From the NCBI GenBank assembly GCA_010909165.1, contig VJWM01000317.1, positions 1 to 64,000 on the forward strand: a stretch of 64,000 bases of DNA, in the 5' to 3' direction. Source of the stretch: Anthoceros angustus. Taxonomy: Eukaryota > Streptophyta > Anthocerotopsida > Anthocerotales > Anthocerotaceae. Numbering within the stretch: the first letter of the stretch is position 1; every line of letters begins with the position of its first letter. Positions 9,177 through 19,970 of the stretch are shown here, one piece after another. The position numbers and the translations under genes are program-made. The notes below the pieces were generated by a model that worked only from the letters and a program-made list of their open reading frames with translations, searched no databases and had not been told where the DNA came from.

Positions 9177-10904
9177 GGGTCTTTTAGTGACTAGATAAAT
9201 AGGCCAAAATAGGTAATTAAGAAATTAGAGGCTAATTTTCAGTAATTAGAAATTAGAAAAATAGGGAAATGGTATTTTAGTATAAGGAATTAGGAAACTA
9301 ACATCACGGTGAGAAAGGGCCACGTGGCACACATCCAAGGGCAGGATAGAATGGTAGTTACTTTTCTAACCTTGGGTGACTTATAAAAGTGGTCGGTGCA
9401 GGAGGCCACAACTCGAAACTTGAGGAGGCGGCCTCACAGGAAGGCGCCGCCACACCTCAAGCCCAAGGCCCCATACAGCACGCCCGTACACGCCCGTGTT
9501 GAGGAGAAGGAGGGCGCAAGCTCAGCAAGGAGGCGGAAATCCGCGGGCGCCCAAGAGAGGAAGAAGGAGGAAAAAGAGGAAGAGAAGGAGAAGAAGGTTG
9601 GGCAACCCAACACTTGCCAAGCTCGTGAGGGTGCCTAGGAGGGTGGAGCGTGGCAAGATTGCTAGGAAACCGTGTGAAGGGCTCCTAAATTGTTGTGGCA
9701 AGTGTAAGAGTCCGGGGAATTTTGGTGAGCTTTCTGGAGAAATCGGGTTTTGAGACGCCAAGGTGTAAGGAAGGAGGAGAGCAAGGGGCAAGGACCTTTG
9801 AGCTGTGAGCAAGAGCAAATCAGAGGAGGAATTGCAAGGATAAGAAGTCGCGGGTGCAGGAATTGCGGTGAGAGGCATCACTTTTCTTCAATTTGCGGCA
9901 AGTACTAACCAAGGAGGCCATGACCAAGCCTACCATGACCAAGGGGCAAGGAGGTAGTAGCTAAGGAAGGAGCGTCCACCAAGGAGGTGGCGCAGGAGCT
10001 GCAAGAGGTCTAAGGTGAGGATCGGACTGAGGGTGGAAATTTGACATGCCCTTATTTACGCATGTGCCAGCTATCCTCTAGAGACCTTTCAGACTTTCGA
10101 CCTTGGGCAGCAGAGGAGAATATTCACCTAGAGTGGGTGTATGGGCGACATTGGTCTACACCAACCTTGAATTGATAGAAGAGTGTTTTGCTAATTTGCA
10201 GCAGACGGAAGAGGAATTGGCCGCCTACCGGATAGAAACGACGGACGGATCCACGGTGTTGGACAAGGAGCATACGCCAGTATATGGCGGAGGATAGCGA
10301 GGATAGCGGAATCACGCTGATGGAAGGAACGAGGCAAGCGCGCATCAACGGCGGATCTTCCCAAGGGAGCCCTTACACTTATGCAAGGGGCATGAAGGCT
10401 AAGTCCAAGAACGGGACGGACCAAATCTTGGAGCCCAAGTGGAGATTGTTCACAAGAATTGTTTTGGGCTTGGTGAGCAATCCAAGGGTGTCATATTTCA
10501 GCACTACCTTCCTCCATTTTCTATGGAAGATCACTCAAGGAGCGAAGCCGGATTGGGGCTCATCATGTATGAAGCATACACCTACCACCGAAAAGTTGTC
10601 AAACCCAACGCTTGGATGAAGAGTCCATGCTATCTTAGCACTTATCTAGTGCATTTGTGGGAAGTAGAGGGCTACTCACAAGTAAGGAGTTGGATGATTC
10701 CAAGCATCCCTTTAACATTGTGTACTTACATGTGAGAGGGACAGGAGTGCTTGGTGCTTTGCGCTAAAGGAGGTGCCAAGCACCACCGACATTATTGCCG
10801 GAAGGAATCCTCCGAAAGATAGGCCGAGGATGCGTGGAGGACTTGCAAGGAGAAGTTGTAGGGGATTTGAAGTTTGGACCGCAAGATGCGGAGATGGAAG
10901 GTAG

Positions 10905-11060
10905 GATAGATCCTACCATGGTGAATCCCGCAAGGGTGGGAGGTGTTCCCATTGGTTTGGGACCCCTTCCCTCTCATGACAAGGCCTACAAGGGGCAGGA
11001 ATTAGTCCTACCACGGTAGGAAGTAGTCCTACAGGAGCACCTCCTACCACGGGAGGAAAG
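10905..11060 (+). repeat. Mid-LTR palindrome cluster
   Basis: Three to four copies of the CCTACC-NN-GGTAGG palindrome (10911-10921, 11009-11022, 11042-11050) lie between the middle and coiled-coil parts of the U3 ORF. The same sites occur at 22785-22860, 33020-33090 and 36020-36075. A chimeric version of this cluster marks the inversion breakpoint at 24385-24530. Confidence 0.75.
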
Positions 11061-12307
11061 GAAGTCACGGTTTGGAAGCTCCCAAGCGGGAGATAAGAAG
11101 GCAACCGCCCCTGCTAGGTGGGCGAGCGGATGGAGTCACGGTGGGAGTTGCCCCACCAAGTGATGAGCGGGAGCTCATCATAGGGAAGCAAGGGATGTAA
11201 GATCCCATGAGCAAGGCAAAGGCCTTGAGTCTCCTGAGGTAAGAAAGGAGACTTAGACATGTTGGAGGAGATGCTCATAGGGAGATGTTCAGCAAGGTAG
11301 AAGCCGCCAAGAGGAGAGTTGAATTCTTGAAGACGAGGAGAAGACAAGGACCTACCAAGCAAGGGAAATTGTAGGCGAGCGGAAACCCCAGGAGGATGTT
11401 ATGAGGATGGAAGCTCAAGTGGAGCACTTGGAAAAGAGTCTTGAAACAAGGAGGCAAACATCATATTCGAGAACAAGGCTCTTACCAAGCAATTGGCAGC
11501 GAGAGGAGAAGGTGGAGCAACTTGCTCACATGGTGCATACATGGAAAAGAAGGCGACAAGCAAGTGCTTAATGGAAAAGGTCAAGAGAGCAATCTGCAGC
11601 AAATGAGGGCACAAAGGCAAGTAGGCGCACATGAGCGGGTCAGCCCGCCGTGGAAGATTAGTGACATGGAAAAGGAGCTGGGAGAAATCCGCCGGAGGCT
11701 GGAATTGAAGGAAGAAGAGCTGGAAGAACGGACACATTTTGTCCAAAGATTGGAAATGGAACGAGAAGTCCAAAGAACGGAGAATGCACAACTCCCTAGG
11801 AGGATAGGGGAGTTGGAGGAAGAAATGGCAAAGGAGAAAGGCCGTCATGAGGCGGTGGTGCAAAGATATGTTGGCGGTGAGGGAGGAGATTTCCGATTAT
11901 GCCCTACAGAGAGATTGATCCGCCAACCGCAATGAGAGGACGGAGAATGTGGCTCTCCATGTCAAGACCGGTGAGCTGGCCTTGAGCGAGATGCTTACAA
12001 AAGCAAGTGTGAGCATGGAGTATGGCTTGAGGATTACGAAGAATTGAGATGGCACAACAACGATTTGCAGCCCATCTTCACAACAAGGTGCTCAAGGCCA
12101 CTAACGAGTTGTTGCGACTTGCGAGGAGGATGTTGGGACCTCATGACGATGATAGGGGAGGCCCTCATGCAAGTCCAACCGGAAGCCTTAGACTTGGAGA
12201 GTGTCCCAAGCAACAGGAGAAACTGCACTGTGGAGAAGCAAGTGAAGCGGAAGCTGCAGTGGAGAGAATCACCCGTGAAGGGGTAAGGAAGAAGAAAACG
12301 AACTCCA

Positions 12308-12402
12308 GTGAGGACTCCTACCGTGGTAGGAGGAGTTCCTACCGTGGTAGGAGGGACTCCTACCGTGGTAGGAGAAGGTCCTACCATGGTAGGAGGGCCG
12401 GA
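12308..12402 (+). repeat. In-frame palindrome repeat in the U3 ORF
   Basis: Four tandem units of about 21 bp, each containing CCTACCGTGGTAGG or CCTACCATGGTAGG, are translated as repeats of PTVVGG or PTMVGG plus one variable residue. The same DNA motif forms the non-coding U3 cluster. Other copies are at 2975-3050, 37365-37450 and 39335-39420 (plus strand), and 21380-21495 and 31672-31735 (minus strand). Unit number varies between copies. Confidence 0.85.
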
Positions 12403-12962
12403 AGAAGCAGCGGATTCAAAGGCTGCTAGCATGGATTTGACGGCAAGGGAGGCGAGTACCTTGGCCCTTGCAGGAAAGAAGGAAGAGGGGGTTGATCTTG
12501 CAGAAATGGAGCAAGAATCACAAGGAGAAGACCAACCTCCTAACATGGGTGCAGGGGCAAGGAGCTCACTTGCTCCACAAGTGAGAGGAAGAGGAGAAGC
12601 TGAGGATGAGCCAGTGGCTAAGAGAGCCCGGGCTGTTTTATTGGAGGAAGGAACTCAAGATAGGCATCAAGATAAGGAAGGGGATTCATAAGAAGTCCTT
12701 AAATTAGCTTGAAGACATGGGGCAAGATGCCACTTGGGAAGACTTTTCTTTAGAGGAGGACATGCATTAATGCTTGTCAAAGAGAGTGTGTTGACTAGCT
12801 AGATAGGAATGTTGACAGAGCCATTAAGGCTCACATAGGTGAATTTGCTAGAATAGAATTTTACCCAAGATGCTTGGATGTCGAACTTAAATTCGACAAT
12901 AGGATACACTAAAATAAGGAGTAAGGCGGTGAGGGCGCTGTGGGAGGTTGTGAGGACCTCCC

Positions 12963-12971
12963 TATAAAAGG
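12963..12971 (+). promoter_or_regulatory. Main LTR promoter (TATA box)
   Basis: TATAAAAGG within CCTCC...GGAGG. It is followed about 25 bp downstream by a well conserved block around AAATTATCGTGTCTTGCG, the probable transcription start area. This makes U3 about 4.3 kb and R plus U5 about 0.85 kb. Confidence 0.7.
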
Positions 12972-13835
12972 AGGAGCTTGTGAAGTAAAATTATCGTGTC
13001 TTGCGCTCCCATCCTCCCGAGTCCTTCACTTTGTGTGAATTTCGCCGGGCCGCAAGCCAACGCAGGTCTCGTAGAGAGGAGAACGCGGTCGGAGTGCCGG
13101 GTGGAGGGCTTGCTCTTTGCAGCGCCGGCCCCTTGTGAATGGTTCGGGGTGAATTGTTTTGCTTTGAGTGTGTGGCGATGCTCAAGGAACTCTCGGCTTG
13201 AGGGTAGACTGCAGGAAAGACTCCTGGAGGTTCTCTCGTGCAAACCACATAGCAACCGCCCAAGGAAGAACTCGTTAATTCCTGACGACCCGTGGCCGTA
13301 AGGGCGAGTTGGAATTAATGAGCCAGAATTGGTGTTAGAGTAGGAGATTGTGGAGGAAGGAAGGGTAGATGAGTAGAGAAGAAGAGGGCGTTGTTGATTG
13401 AGAGAGTTGTGAGGAGGATTAGAGTGTAGGAAAACTAAGGCCACAGTGCGAGCCTAAGGGACGAATCCCAAACTGCAAGTAAGAGGGCGCTCCTGTGTGG
13501 AGAAGAGTGTCTTAGGAGTAGGGACGGTTGCGGTGTGGGTCGGGGTCCCCTGGCGCCCGTGATAGACACACCTTGTTAAGACGAATAATTGTGTGGTGTC
13601 GTTGTAGGTTGAGGTTTGGTGAGTTTACGGCAAAGACGGGCGGCGAGGCCAGAGAGGGAGCGTGAGAGGGCGCCTTGCTTGTTTAGAAGGCTGAGGTAGT
13701 GTGTAGTGGTGTAGTGACGGATTTCAAGATCGACCCCCAAGTCTCATGGGACGAAACCCAACGCATTTAAAACGGGATAAGTGTGGCCGCTAGAGGGGAA
13801 TCTCGGAGTGCCCCGGGGTTTTCCTCCCACATTTT

Positions 13836-13853
13836 TGGCGCCGCTGTCGGGAC
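13836..13853 (+). other. Primer binding site (tRNA-Asp type)
   Basis: TGGCGCCGCTGTCGGGAC matches the complement of the plant tRNA-Asp(GUC) 3' end at most positions. It begins five bases after the LTR terminus at 13831. Confidence 0.8.
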
Positions 13854-14159
13854 TTGTGGTCAATTTGAAATTTTGAGATTTTCGTTGCTAGCTTGCGATG
13901 AGCAGAGGATCTTGTAAGGAGGTGGAGCGGGGTCTAGGAAGAGGCCTACACGTCCTGGAACCTGCGTTGTGAAGGAGGAGCTCCACGCCTCGAATGGTGT
14001 GATTTTTGTGTTCCCCGCAGCAAGAATGGCGATGGGCGGAGTTGGCTGATTTTTCTTTAACAACCGTGTTTTGGAGGCTATGAGGATGCTTGCAGATGTC
14101 TAGCAGAGGAGGGGAGAGGAGAAAACCATAGGAGGTCACCCCACTTATCGCAAGAGATC

Positions 14160-15240
14160 TAAGAGCTGCAAGAAGAAATCAATGGAGGGAGGAAAACGCA
14201 ATGGTTGCACGCGGCTCCAGGGAGGAGGAAGAGCTAAGGGCGCTTGAGGAGGAGGCCGTTTTGCCCTTGCCTACAAGGGGAGCCAAGTGATCCAGCAGAA
14301 AACGCCGGAGAAGGGACGTCAAATCACCGACATGAAACAAAGGAGGTGGTTGAAGAAGAGGTAGTTGTCTAAGAGCAAGAGGAGGAGGAAGCACCGCTTC
14401 GAGCACGATTCAAGTTCAGCTACCAGCACCGGGCCTTCTCAACGCTGGACCTTCGTGGAGTGGTATCTAGCTCAACTCCAAGCGAAATGTAAAAGTGAAG
14501 AAGGTGGGGTGAGCAAAGGGGAATTTCAGGTCTCAAGATCTTGCGGAGCGCCTTGATAGAATCACCGCCAGCTCACCTTGGGACGCACACCTAGGGGAGA
14601 CACCATCCCACAACCGCCCCAATCTTTGTGCAGACACCCTTTCTCAGAGAACTTTGGTTGGAGAATTTACTGCAGGAGAGGAAGGGAGGTGTGAGTTCGC
14701 CTAGCTCATCCGGACCAAGCAACATGAGTGGAACAGAGTAGGAGGGGATTTGCTGTTTGGATAGTTGTGTGTTGAGGGGTGTGAGCGTGCTTGCGTCTAG
14801 CCTGGGAGGGAGGAAGTACTGTAGGAGTTGAGAGGAGATCACCCCGTCTTTGTGCAAGGGATTTGTGAACTGAATGGAGAAATCATGTGCGTGAAGAAAG
14901 CTTAGTTGCTGCTGATGTGCAAAGGAAGAAGCGGAGGAGAGATTTTAAGAGGAAGCTACATGTGCTAACATCTTCAAGGGTTCCGTTGAGGAAGAAGAGG
15001 TAGTTGTCTAAGAGCAAGAGGAGGTTGTGCTCACGGACAGCGAGAGGAAGGAGGTTGTTGCCGAGGAGTTGATCAAGGGTGAGGGTCAAGAACTGAGCCA
15101 ATAATTTCAAGGTACATCTTCCGTTCCAAGAGGAGGACTTTTTCGGTGGATTGTTGAGCTCTTCTAGCTCGAGTTGGTCGTCAAGAGGAGGAAGGCAAGA
15201 GGGTGAGATTTGGCGGAGAAGTTGGGGTAGATCTAATGGC
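14160..15240 (+). pseudogene. Gag N-terminal region (copy 2)
   Basis: Highly charged, low-complexity coding-like sequence in shifting frames. An ALEEEAVLPLPTRGA acidic block (14240-14285) and FKFSYQ (14409-14426) match copy 1. An LTDSERKEVVAEELIKGEGQ stretch (about 15030-15090) precedes the gag core. The acidic and EVV-rich character suggests an extended, disordered polyprotein start. Frameshifts occur at GC-rich spots. Confidence 0.5.
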
Positions 15241-15870
15241 CGAGCTACAAGGTCTTGATCGAATTATTGCCCATCTTGCTGCCTTTCAACCTTGCTTGTT
15301 AAGAGGATCGAGGCGCTTGTGTGCCCAAGTCTGTGTATAGTACATCCCGCTGGCAGATTTGCTTATTGCCAGACAGGTGGAGTTTCTTGGGAGGTGTGCA
15401 CGCTTTGTGGACGCCTCAACCATGAGTGGAGGAAGTGGAGGTGGTGGAAACACCCACAGCTACCAGCAATATGGGAGATTTGGGAGAAGCAACAGGTGAA
15501 GATGTTGAGGCTTTTGTGCAAACTTTTGAACATGTGACTCATACGAATTTGGAAGCCTCAATCGTGGATTGTCTCCGAAATTTTCCTAGAGTACTTCGAG
15601 GTCATGGCCAGCAGCGGTATAGTCACACGTATGGAGCTGCATCACCGTTGGGTTGGGATTATATGAGAGCTGTATCTTTGAACCGGTTTTGTGGCTTAAG
15701 CTATGCACATCACACGTTGGTCCGGTTGAGGACTCTGCGAAGGAAGAGGAGGGAGTCTTTGTATGATTACATAGAGGAGAGAGTACCACCACGGCCACCT
15801 GAAGGATGTAGCCTTCTGCAAAAGCAAGGCCTATGGTATGACCTTTCTTGATAAAAGTTGGGGAAACAGT
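15240..15870 (+). pseudogene. Gag capsid-like core (Retrotrans_gag type)
   Basis: A frame open from 15426 to 15851 has GDLGEATGEDVEAFVQTFEH, WDYMRAVSLNRFCGLSYAHH (15655-15714), TLVRLRTL and RRESLYDYIEE. The W-x-F...L-x-L...ES-x-x-DY-I pattern is that of the plant Retrotrans_gag family, whose protein packages element RNA. An upstream piece (15245-15425) includes LQGLDRIIAHLAAFQP. After 15780 the frame shifts. No CCHC zinc knuckle is visible before the deletion junction near 16000. Confidence 0.7.
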
Positions 15871-15989
15871 GTAGGAAGGAGTTAGAGGGAACACATGTAG
15901 ATCCATGTGCCATAGAAAAATTAGAGCTAGAATGTGGTAAGGTGGTGAAGATTTCTAAGTGTAGAGGAGATGGTAGAGTTTAAGAAGGT

Positions 15990-16760
15990 GCAGGGAAGAG
16001 CATGAGAATGCAGGTTTCATTTTTCGATCGAAACCGGAGAGCGACTTGAGGCTGCGATGACCGATTTCGACGAGGAGTTGGTTGCCACGGCCTGGGTTGA
16101 AGGGGAGGACGTGAGCATGTTGTAGACGGCCTAAGATTGATCAGCAAGCCTTGTTGCCAGCAGAGGTCAAATGAGCAAGAAGGGGAGGCCAGTGAAAGGC
16201 CGCAGCAGACAACTGGAACCGAGAGGGATAAAAGGGCGCCAGTATGGGCGCGAGGAGGAGGCTGGAATGCTCCTCAAGGGTGAGCAGTCAGGAGGGCTGC
16301 AAGTGGAGGCCAGCGTTAAAAGAAAGAAGCGAAACGACATGGGAGCCGCCCAAGTAAAGAAAAGGCGCCCCACTTGGCGAGGTGCCAGGCGCCATGGAGA
16401 GGAGAAGGCCCTAGGGAGGTAGGTGCGCAGAGGAGGAAGGAGATGCATCCCATGAGAAGCTTGAGCAAACGGCAGGAGAAGAAAATGGCGATTCATGGAA
16501 ATCACTCATGAGGTGGCCATGGGGTAAACAGCAAGGAGGTCGCCATGGGAGCACGAGCTGGACCTGGACACGAGGCTAGACCAGCAGGAATGGAAGAAAT
16601 CCGAACGTTGTTGGAGGAGGAGCATGCAAACGGGCTGCTCAAAACTTGCGATGGACAAAGCGAAACTGGATTTGTGGATGGAACAACGCCGTCTGGGCTG
16701 CTGGTGGGCGAGCTAGCAGGAGGCGACGTGGTATGCGTGGAAGGAGGAGATTAGAACGTG
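15990..16760 (+). pseudogene. Pol linker (copy 2)
   Basis: Same spacer as in copy 1, entered directly from gag at the deletion junction (HENAG-like, then AMTDFDEELVATAWVEGED, 16055-16110). The end LLVGELAGGDVVCVEGGD (16699-16752) is better preserved than in copy 1. Confidence 0.6.
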
Positions 16761-17955
16761 AGGGGCGTTCATGCCCAAGTGTTGAATGGTGAGGTACGAA
16801 ATTTTCTAGAGCATGGAATCATGCCCGATGGTTTGTCTAGGAGGGCAGCTGTTTTTCTCCACAAGACAGCCCCTTATTGCCTACGGATGGGGTCTTGTAC
16901 AAGCTTGGTCCGACGAGAAGATTGATGTTTGGAAATTAGAGAAGCTGGTCACGCTTTATATAAGAGGTGGTCATTATTCACGAAATCACGTGAAGAAGGT
17001 CTTGGATGCGCTCGTGGGCTACAATGCGAGGGATGTGTGGGAATTTATTAGGAGGTGTGATGTCGAGGGTTGGAAGGCCCACTTTGTCAACACAAAGGGC
17101 CTCTCACCTACATACTACCTTTGGCACCATTTGAGAAGTGGGGTATAGATTTTGTAGGTCCAATCAAGCCACCCACACAATGGACAAGGAAGCAATATAT
17201 CTGGTGGCTACGGACTATTGTACAAAGATGGTGGAGGTCAAGCAACAAGGAAGGACGACGACCAGAGCGTTTCTCTTTGAGAACATTATAACGAGGTATG
17301 GATGTCCTTTTGAGTTGATGGGAACTCATTTCCTCAACTCTGATTGAGACTCTCACCACCTACTTCAACATTCGATCGAAAGACAACTCCTTACAATCCC
17401 AAAGCGAATGGTTTGACGGAGAAAACGAATGGGTCAAGTCTGACCAAGGTAACTGTGGACTCACATGTATGATTGGGACACTAAGCTACATTCAAGCTAT
17501 GGGCTGAGCAGAGAAGGTGACAACCAAGAAGACCCCTTATTATTTAACATATGGCATGTCTCCTGTGATGCAGTGAATTTGAAGTACCTACCTATAGAAT
17601 CATGGAGGATGAGCGATGACTCAGAGAGATAGTGTAGCTAGATTAGAATCTTTCATAGAGCATGAGGAACGAGGAAGATGCTTTAGAAGAAACTCAGGGA
17701 GCTTAGAAAGGATAGGCATGATGGGAAGTTGAGGAAGCAAGAAGCTATCCCGGGATTTGGTTCTTCTATGATAGCCGCTATATGGACTTCCTGGAAGCTT
17801 AGATTGAGATGGATGGGACCTTACGAGGTGGTGGCAGTGTATGAGAATGGATCCGTGCAACCACGCAGCCGGATGGGGATTTGCGCCAACTAGAGTGAAT
17901 GGGTGGAAGGTTAAGAAGTACCTTCACCCGAGATCTGCTGTTTGCGAGGACGCAA
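16761..17955 (+). pseudogene. Gypsy integrase (copy 2)
   Basis: Better preserved than copy 1. It has a pre-integrase FLEHGIMPDGLSRR (16803-16844), GGHYSRNHVKKVLDA (16965-17010), DVWEFIRRCDV (17032-17064), FEKWGIDFVGPIKPPTQWTR (17126-17185), ATDYCTKMVEV (17206-17240), FLFENIITRYGCPFEL (17271-17316) and a PYYLTYGMSP motif (17535-17563). The catalytic Asp residues in IDFVGP-like and D-x-GTHF-like positions are partly visible. The second is damaged (LMGTHF). Confidence 0.85.
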
Positions 17956-17960
17956 ACAGT

Positions 17961-17972
17961 GAGGAGGGAGTA
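17961..17972 (+). other. Polypurine tract (copy 2)
   Basis: GAGGAGGGAGTA precedes the LTR terminus TGTGGAAC at 17973. Confidence 0.75.
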
Positions 17973-18839
17973 TGTGGAACGCAAAAGTTTGGGCAACAAG
18001 CTTAAATGAGTTTGCTTTGGAACAGGCCCACACTCTTTTGCTAGAAATGGTTTGGTGAAGACATGCAAGGAAATTTTTGCTCCTTTTGAGCGGAGTTGTA
18101 GGACCATGTCGGGAAGGCAAAGAGGATATGCAGGAAAAGAAACGGGTCAAAACGACCTCGGTGAGGAGAAAGGTAACCTACATGAGTGGTAGGAGGTGTC
18201 CTACCACCGAGGAGAAACTCCTACCATGGTAGACGAGGGTAGGAGAGATCCTACCACCGTAGGAGAATGACCCTAGTGTTTTGATCACCGTAGGAATAGC
18301 TACCATGGTAGGAGAGGGTAGGAAGGTATCCTACCGCCAGAGTAACTCCTACCGTGGTAGGAGAAGGAGGAAAACGCCTACCATGGTAGGAGGATGTCCT
18401 ACCACGAGGAGATGCTAAGGAAAGTAGCTTATGTTTTAGGAAGGATAGGCTTGCTATATATAGGGTCTTTTAGTGGACTAGATAAATAGGCCAAAATAGG
18501 TAATTAAGAAATTAGAGGCTAATTTTCAGAATTAGAAATTAGAAAAATAGGGAAAATGGTATTTTAGTATAAGGAATTAGGAAACTAACATCAACGGTGA
18601 GAAACGTGGCACACATCCAAGGGCAGGATAGAATGGTAGTTACTTTTTCTAACCCTTGGGTGACTTATAAAAGTGGATTAGAGGCCACAACTCGAAACTT
18701 GAGGAGACAGAGGAAGGCGCCGCCACACCTCAAGCTAAGGCCCCATACAGCAACGCACATGATTAAGGAGAAGAAGGGCGTGAGCTCAAGAAGGAGGCAA
18801 GCCAGCGCCCAAGAGAGGAAGAAGGAGGAAAAAGAGGAA

Positions 18840-19220
18840 GAAGAGAAGGGAGAAGAAGGTTGGGCGCAACCCAACACTTGCCAAGCTCGTGAGGGTGCCT
18901 AGGAGGGTGGAGCGTGGCAGGCACAGGAAATTGTGAAGGAAAAGCTCCCAAATCGGAGACACAAGTGTAAGGACTCGTGAGGAACTTTGGAGGAGAATTG
19001 CCAAATCATAACAGCGAGTTGGTGCTTGGGAAGGCTAGCAAGGCCAGGTGGCTTGTGGCAAGGTGAAGAAGAAGGGCGTGAGCTCGAGGAGGTGAAGTCC
19101 GTGCGCCCAAGAGAGAAGGAGGAAATTGAGGAAGAAGAGAAGGGAGAAGGTTGGGCGCAACCCAACACTTGCCAAGCTCGTGAGGGTGCCTAGGAGGGTG
19201 GAGCGTGGCAAGATTGCTAG
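18840..19220 (+). repeat. 290-bp tandem duplication inside the U3 ORF
   Basis: A block beginning near GGTTGGGCGCAACCCAACAC occurs at 18858 and again at 19149, each followed by GGGTGCCTAGGAGGGTGG. It encodes the basic N-terminal part of the U3 ORF twice. The other LTR copies have one unit. The intervening sequence resembles 590-1000 on the minus strand, so the longer form may be ancestral. Confidence 0.7.
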
Positions 19221-19965
19221 GAAACCGTGCAGGAAGGGCTCCTAAATTGTTGTGCGGTGTAGAGTCAGGTGGGGAATTTTGTTGAGCTTTCTGCAGGAGA
19301 AATCGGGGTTTGAGACGCCAAGGTGTAAGGACTGCAGGAGGAGAGCAAGGGCAAGGACCTTTGAGCTGTGAGCAAAAGCAAATCACCGAGGAGGAGAAAC
19401 GTAAGGATAAGAAGTCGGTGAGCCGCAGGAATTGCAGAGGCATCACTTTTCTTCAATTTCGTGCAAGTACTAACCAAGGAGGCCATGACCAAGCCCACCA
19501 TGACCAAGGGCAAGGAGGTAGTAGCCAAGGAAGGAGCGTCCACCAAGGAGGTGGCGCAGGAGCGGGCAAGAGGTCTAAGGCAGGAGGATCAGACCCCGGA
19601 GGGTGGAAATTTGACATGCCACTATTTACGTGCTATGCAGCCAGCTGTCCTCTAGAGACCTTTCAGACTTTTGACCTTGGGCAGCGAGGAGGAGAATATT
19701 CATAGAGTGGGTGTATGGGCGACATTGGTCTCCACCAACCTTGAATTGATAGAAGAGTGTTTTGCTAATTTGCAGCAGACGGAAGAGGAATTGGCTGCCT
19801 ACCGATAGAAACGCACGGACGGATCCACTGTTGGAGTAAGGAGCATACGCCAGTCTATGGCAGCGGATAGCGAGGATAGCGGAATCACGTTGATGGAAGG
19901 AACGAGTGAGGCAAGCGTGCATCAACGGCGGATCTTCCCAAGGGAACCCTTACCCTTATGCAAGG

Positions 19966-19970
19966 GGGCA
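19966..19970. other. Target-site duplication of copy 3, left
   Basis: GGGCA directly precedes the terminus of the inverted copy 3. The same GGGCA at 35404-35408 follows its other end and continues into the interrupted LTR (GGGCATGAAGG, as at 10390). Confidence 0.65.

Larger units (their letters stand above)
9400..12691 (+). pseudogene. Long coiled-coil ORF inside the LTR U3
   Basis: Comparing copies suggests a protein of roughly 1000 residues, broken here by indels. In order: a Lys/Arg-rich N-terminus (9500-9640); a middle with FANLQQTEEELAAYRIET (10190-10243) and NCFGLGEQSKGVIFQHYLPP (about 10452-10515); YLSTYLVHLWEVEGYSQVRS (10630-10690); an Asp/Glu-rich segment; then two long coiled coils. 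The first has MRMEAQVEHLEKSLETR heptads (11400-11600). The second spans 11664-12200, with KEEELEERTHFVQRLEMERE and MAQQRFAAHLHNKVLKATNE. A PTVVGG heptapeptide repeat (12308-12400) and an acidic tail ending near DRHQDKEGDS follow. The function is unknown. It could be an additional retrotransposon ORF or a captured host gene. It is not gag, which lies in the internal region. Confidence 0.65.
8712..13831 (+). repeat. Complete 5.1 kb Gypsy LTR shared by copies 1 and 2
   Basis: It starts TGTGGAACGC right after a polypurine tract and ends CCTCCCACA right before a primer site, so both boundaries are defined. At 5120 bp it is very long for an LTR. The right LTR of copy 3 (30263-35403, minus strand) gives the same length independently. 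The order is: 5' terminus; U3 palindrome cluster (8920-9130); TATA-like boxes at 9169 and 9381 around an AT-rich tract (9180-9300); a long ORF region (9400-12691); the main TATA box (12963); and R-U5. It is the 3' LTR of copy 1 and also the 5' LTR of copy 2. Confidence 0.9.
13832..17972 (+). mobile_element. Internal region of Gypsy copy 2 (RT-RNase H deleted)
   Basis: This 4.1 kb region lies between the shared LTR and the next LTR. It has a primer site, gag N-terminal region, gag core, linker and integrase. Reverse transcriptase and RNase H are missing: gag sequence passes straight into the linker near 15990-16030. Copy 3 has the same junction, so this is an inherited deletion form rather than random decay. 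It would need enzymes supplied by another element to move. Confidence 0.85.
17973..19970 (+). repeat. 3' LTR of copy 2, first part (interrupted)
   Basis: It starts with the true LTR terminus and runs as far as the LTR position equivalent to 10395. There copy 3 is inserted at 19971, and the LTR resumes at 35404. The two parts together make a complete LTR. This part is about 320 bp longer than its counterpart because of a local duplication (18840-19220). Confidence 0.9.
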
